Both the position numbers and the translations under genes were made by a program. A stretch of 64,000 nucleotides of DNA, from positions 96,134 to 160,133 of the forward strand of contig JACAFB010000010.1 of the NCBI GenBank assembly GCA_013388545.1. Reading direction: 5' to 3'. Shown piece after piece: positions 63,748 to 64,000 of this stretch (position 1 is the first letter of the stretch; each line of letters starts with the position of its first letter). Source of the DNA: Ignavibacteriaceae bacterium (GTDB lineage: Bacteria > Bacteroidota > Ignavibacteria > Ignavibacteriales > Ignavibacteriaceae). Under the pieces are notes generated by a model that was given only the letters and a program-made list of their open reading frames with translations, was not told the origin of the DNA and made no database searches.

Positions 63748-64000
63748 TCAATCTTCTTTCTTTAAAGAGTGACTTAATAACCATTCATAAATTTCCGGAT
63801 TATTATAAGTTTCAGTCCAGGCGTCGTGTCCTGCTTCGGGATAATTTGTAAACTTCACATTTCCCCCAGCTTCTTTTAGTACTCTAATCATTTTCTCTCC
63901 ATCTGTGATTGGAACAATATCATCCTTCTCACCATGAAAAGCCCAAACAGGAACATCCTTTAATACATACACATCTTGTGAATATCCACGTGCACAGACC
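63748..64000 (-). CDS. Alpha/beta hydrolase (esterase/peptidase type), C-terminal part cut by window edge
   Basis: The last 83 codons of a gene whose start lies outside the window. VPVWAFHGEKDDIVPITDGEKMI carries the acidic residue of the catalytic triad, and NYPEAGHDAWTETYNNPEIYEWLLS carries the catalytic histidine. The pair of motifs is typical of predicted esterases/peptidases close to PHB-depolymerase and phospholipase groups. The nucleophile serine and any signal peptide are not visible. The frame is open to the edge, so a methionine near residue 10 of this part is not the start. Confidence 0.8.
   Translation of the reverse strand, partial: VCARGYSQDVYVLKDVPVWAFHGEKDDIVPITDGEKMIRVLKEAGGNVKFTNYPEAGHDAWTETYNNPEIYEWLLSHSLKKED

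Noticed and set aside
1..64000. CRISPR arrays, insertion sequences, prophage or defence islands
   Set aside because: No regularly spaced repeats, transposase, integrase or phage genes were seen on either strand.

Overview
The window is AT-rich and densely coded. It most resembles a chromosome segment of an Ignavibacteria/Chlorobi-type member of the Bacteroidota (FCB) group. The pointers are two PorV/PorQ-like outer-membrane proteins beside a protein with a FlgD/type IX-like C-terminus, many small lipoproteins, psd-pssA next to purS-purQ, a RibBA fusion, and a 2-oxoglutarate dehydrogenase carrying an E2 domain. The assignment rests on family recognition only; no 16S gene is present. I see no phage, IS element, integrase or CRISPR array, and no gene-free stretch exceeds 300 bases.

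Layout: (1) 1-12190 is a surface-polysaccharide locus, mostly on the minus strand: an export protein with SLBB domains, a Wzz-like chain-length protein, UDP-xylose synthase, a MurJ-like flippase, a GT9, an O-antigen ligase-like protein, GT4, ExoA-like GT2 and the start of a methyltransferase. A glutaminase-dead asparagine-synthetase-like gene sits on the opposite strand inside it. (2) 12221-15853 is a compact minus-strand run: ybaB, recR, a methyltransferase, two lipoproteins (one apparently starting at AUU) and ftsX. (3) 15995-25043 is plus strand: a divergent PurC-like protein, psd, pssA, purS, purQ, tatA, gatA, a GNAT protein, sucD with a lysine-rich tail, ndk, a NamZ-like (DUF1343) hydrolase and a DUF6263-like lipoprotein. 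(4) 25108-37614 is minus-strand housekeeping: an NfeD pair, ribBA, yajC, tgt, a DCC protein, a CNNM/CorC protein, a lipoprotein, a DPPR-synthase-like prenyltransferase, an acyl-CoA mutase large subunit, mutL, folA and thyA. (5) 37653-46998 is a second glycan locus: glycerate kinase, several glycosyltransferases, a second asparagine-synthetase-like protein, a Wzx-like flippase and a FemAB/GNAT-like protein. (6) 47165-57958 is a tightly coupled minus-strand run from archease and rtcB through a NodB deacetylase, GT2, radical SAM/SPASM protein, a DUF1207-like protein and a site-2 protease, then a lipoprotein, a sorting-domain protein and two PorV-like proteins. (7) 58047-64000 holds an EamA transporter, pdxH, the large fused kgd-type gene, tRNA-Gly(CCC), tRNA-Val(UAC) and the end of an alpha/beta hydrolase.

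The two glycan loci contain the usual parts for building, flipping, polymerising and exporting a surface polymer, and each also has an ATP-dependent amide ligase-like enzyme. The least explained parts are the archease-rtcB-to-protease operon, the PurC-like protein, the two amide ligases without a glutaminase nucleophile, the SucD tail, and the AUU-initiated lipoprotein.
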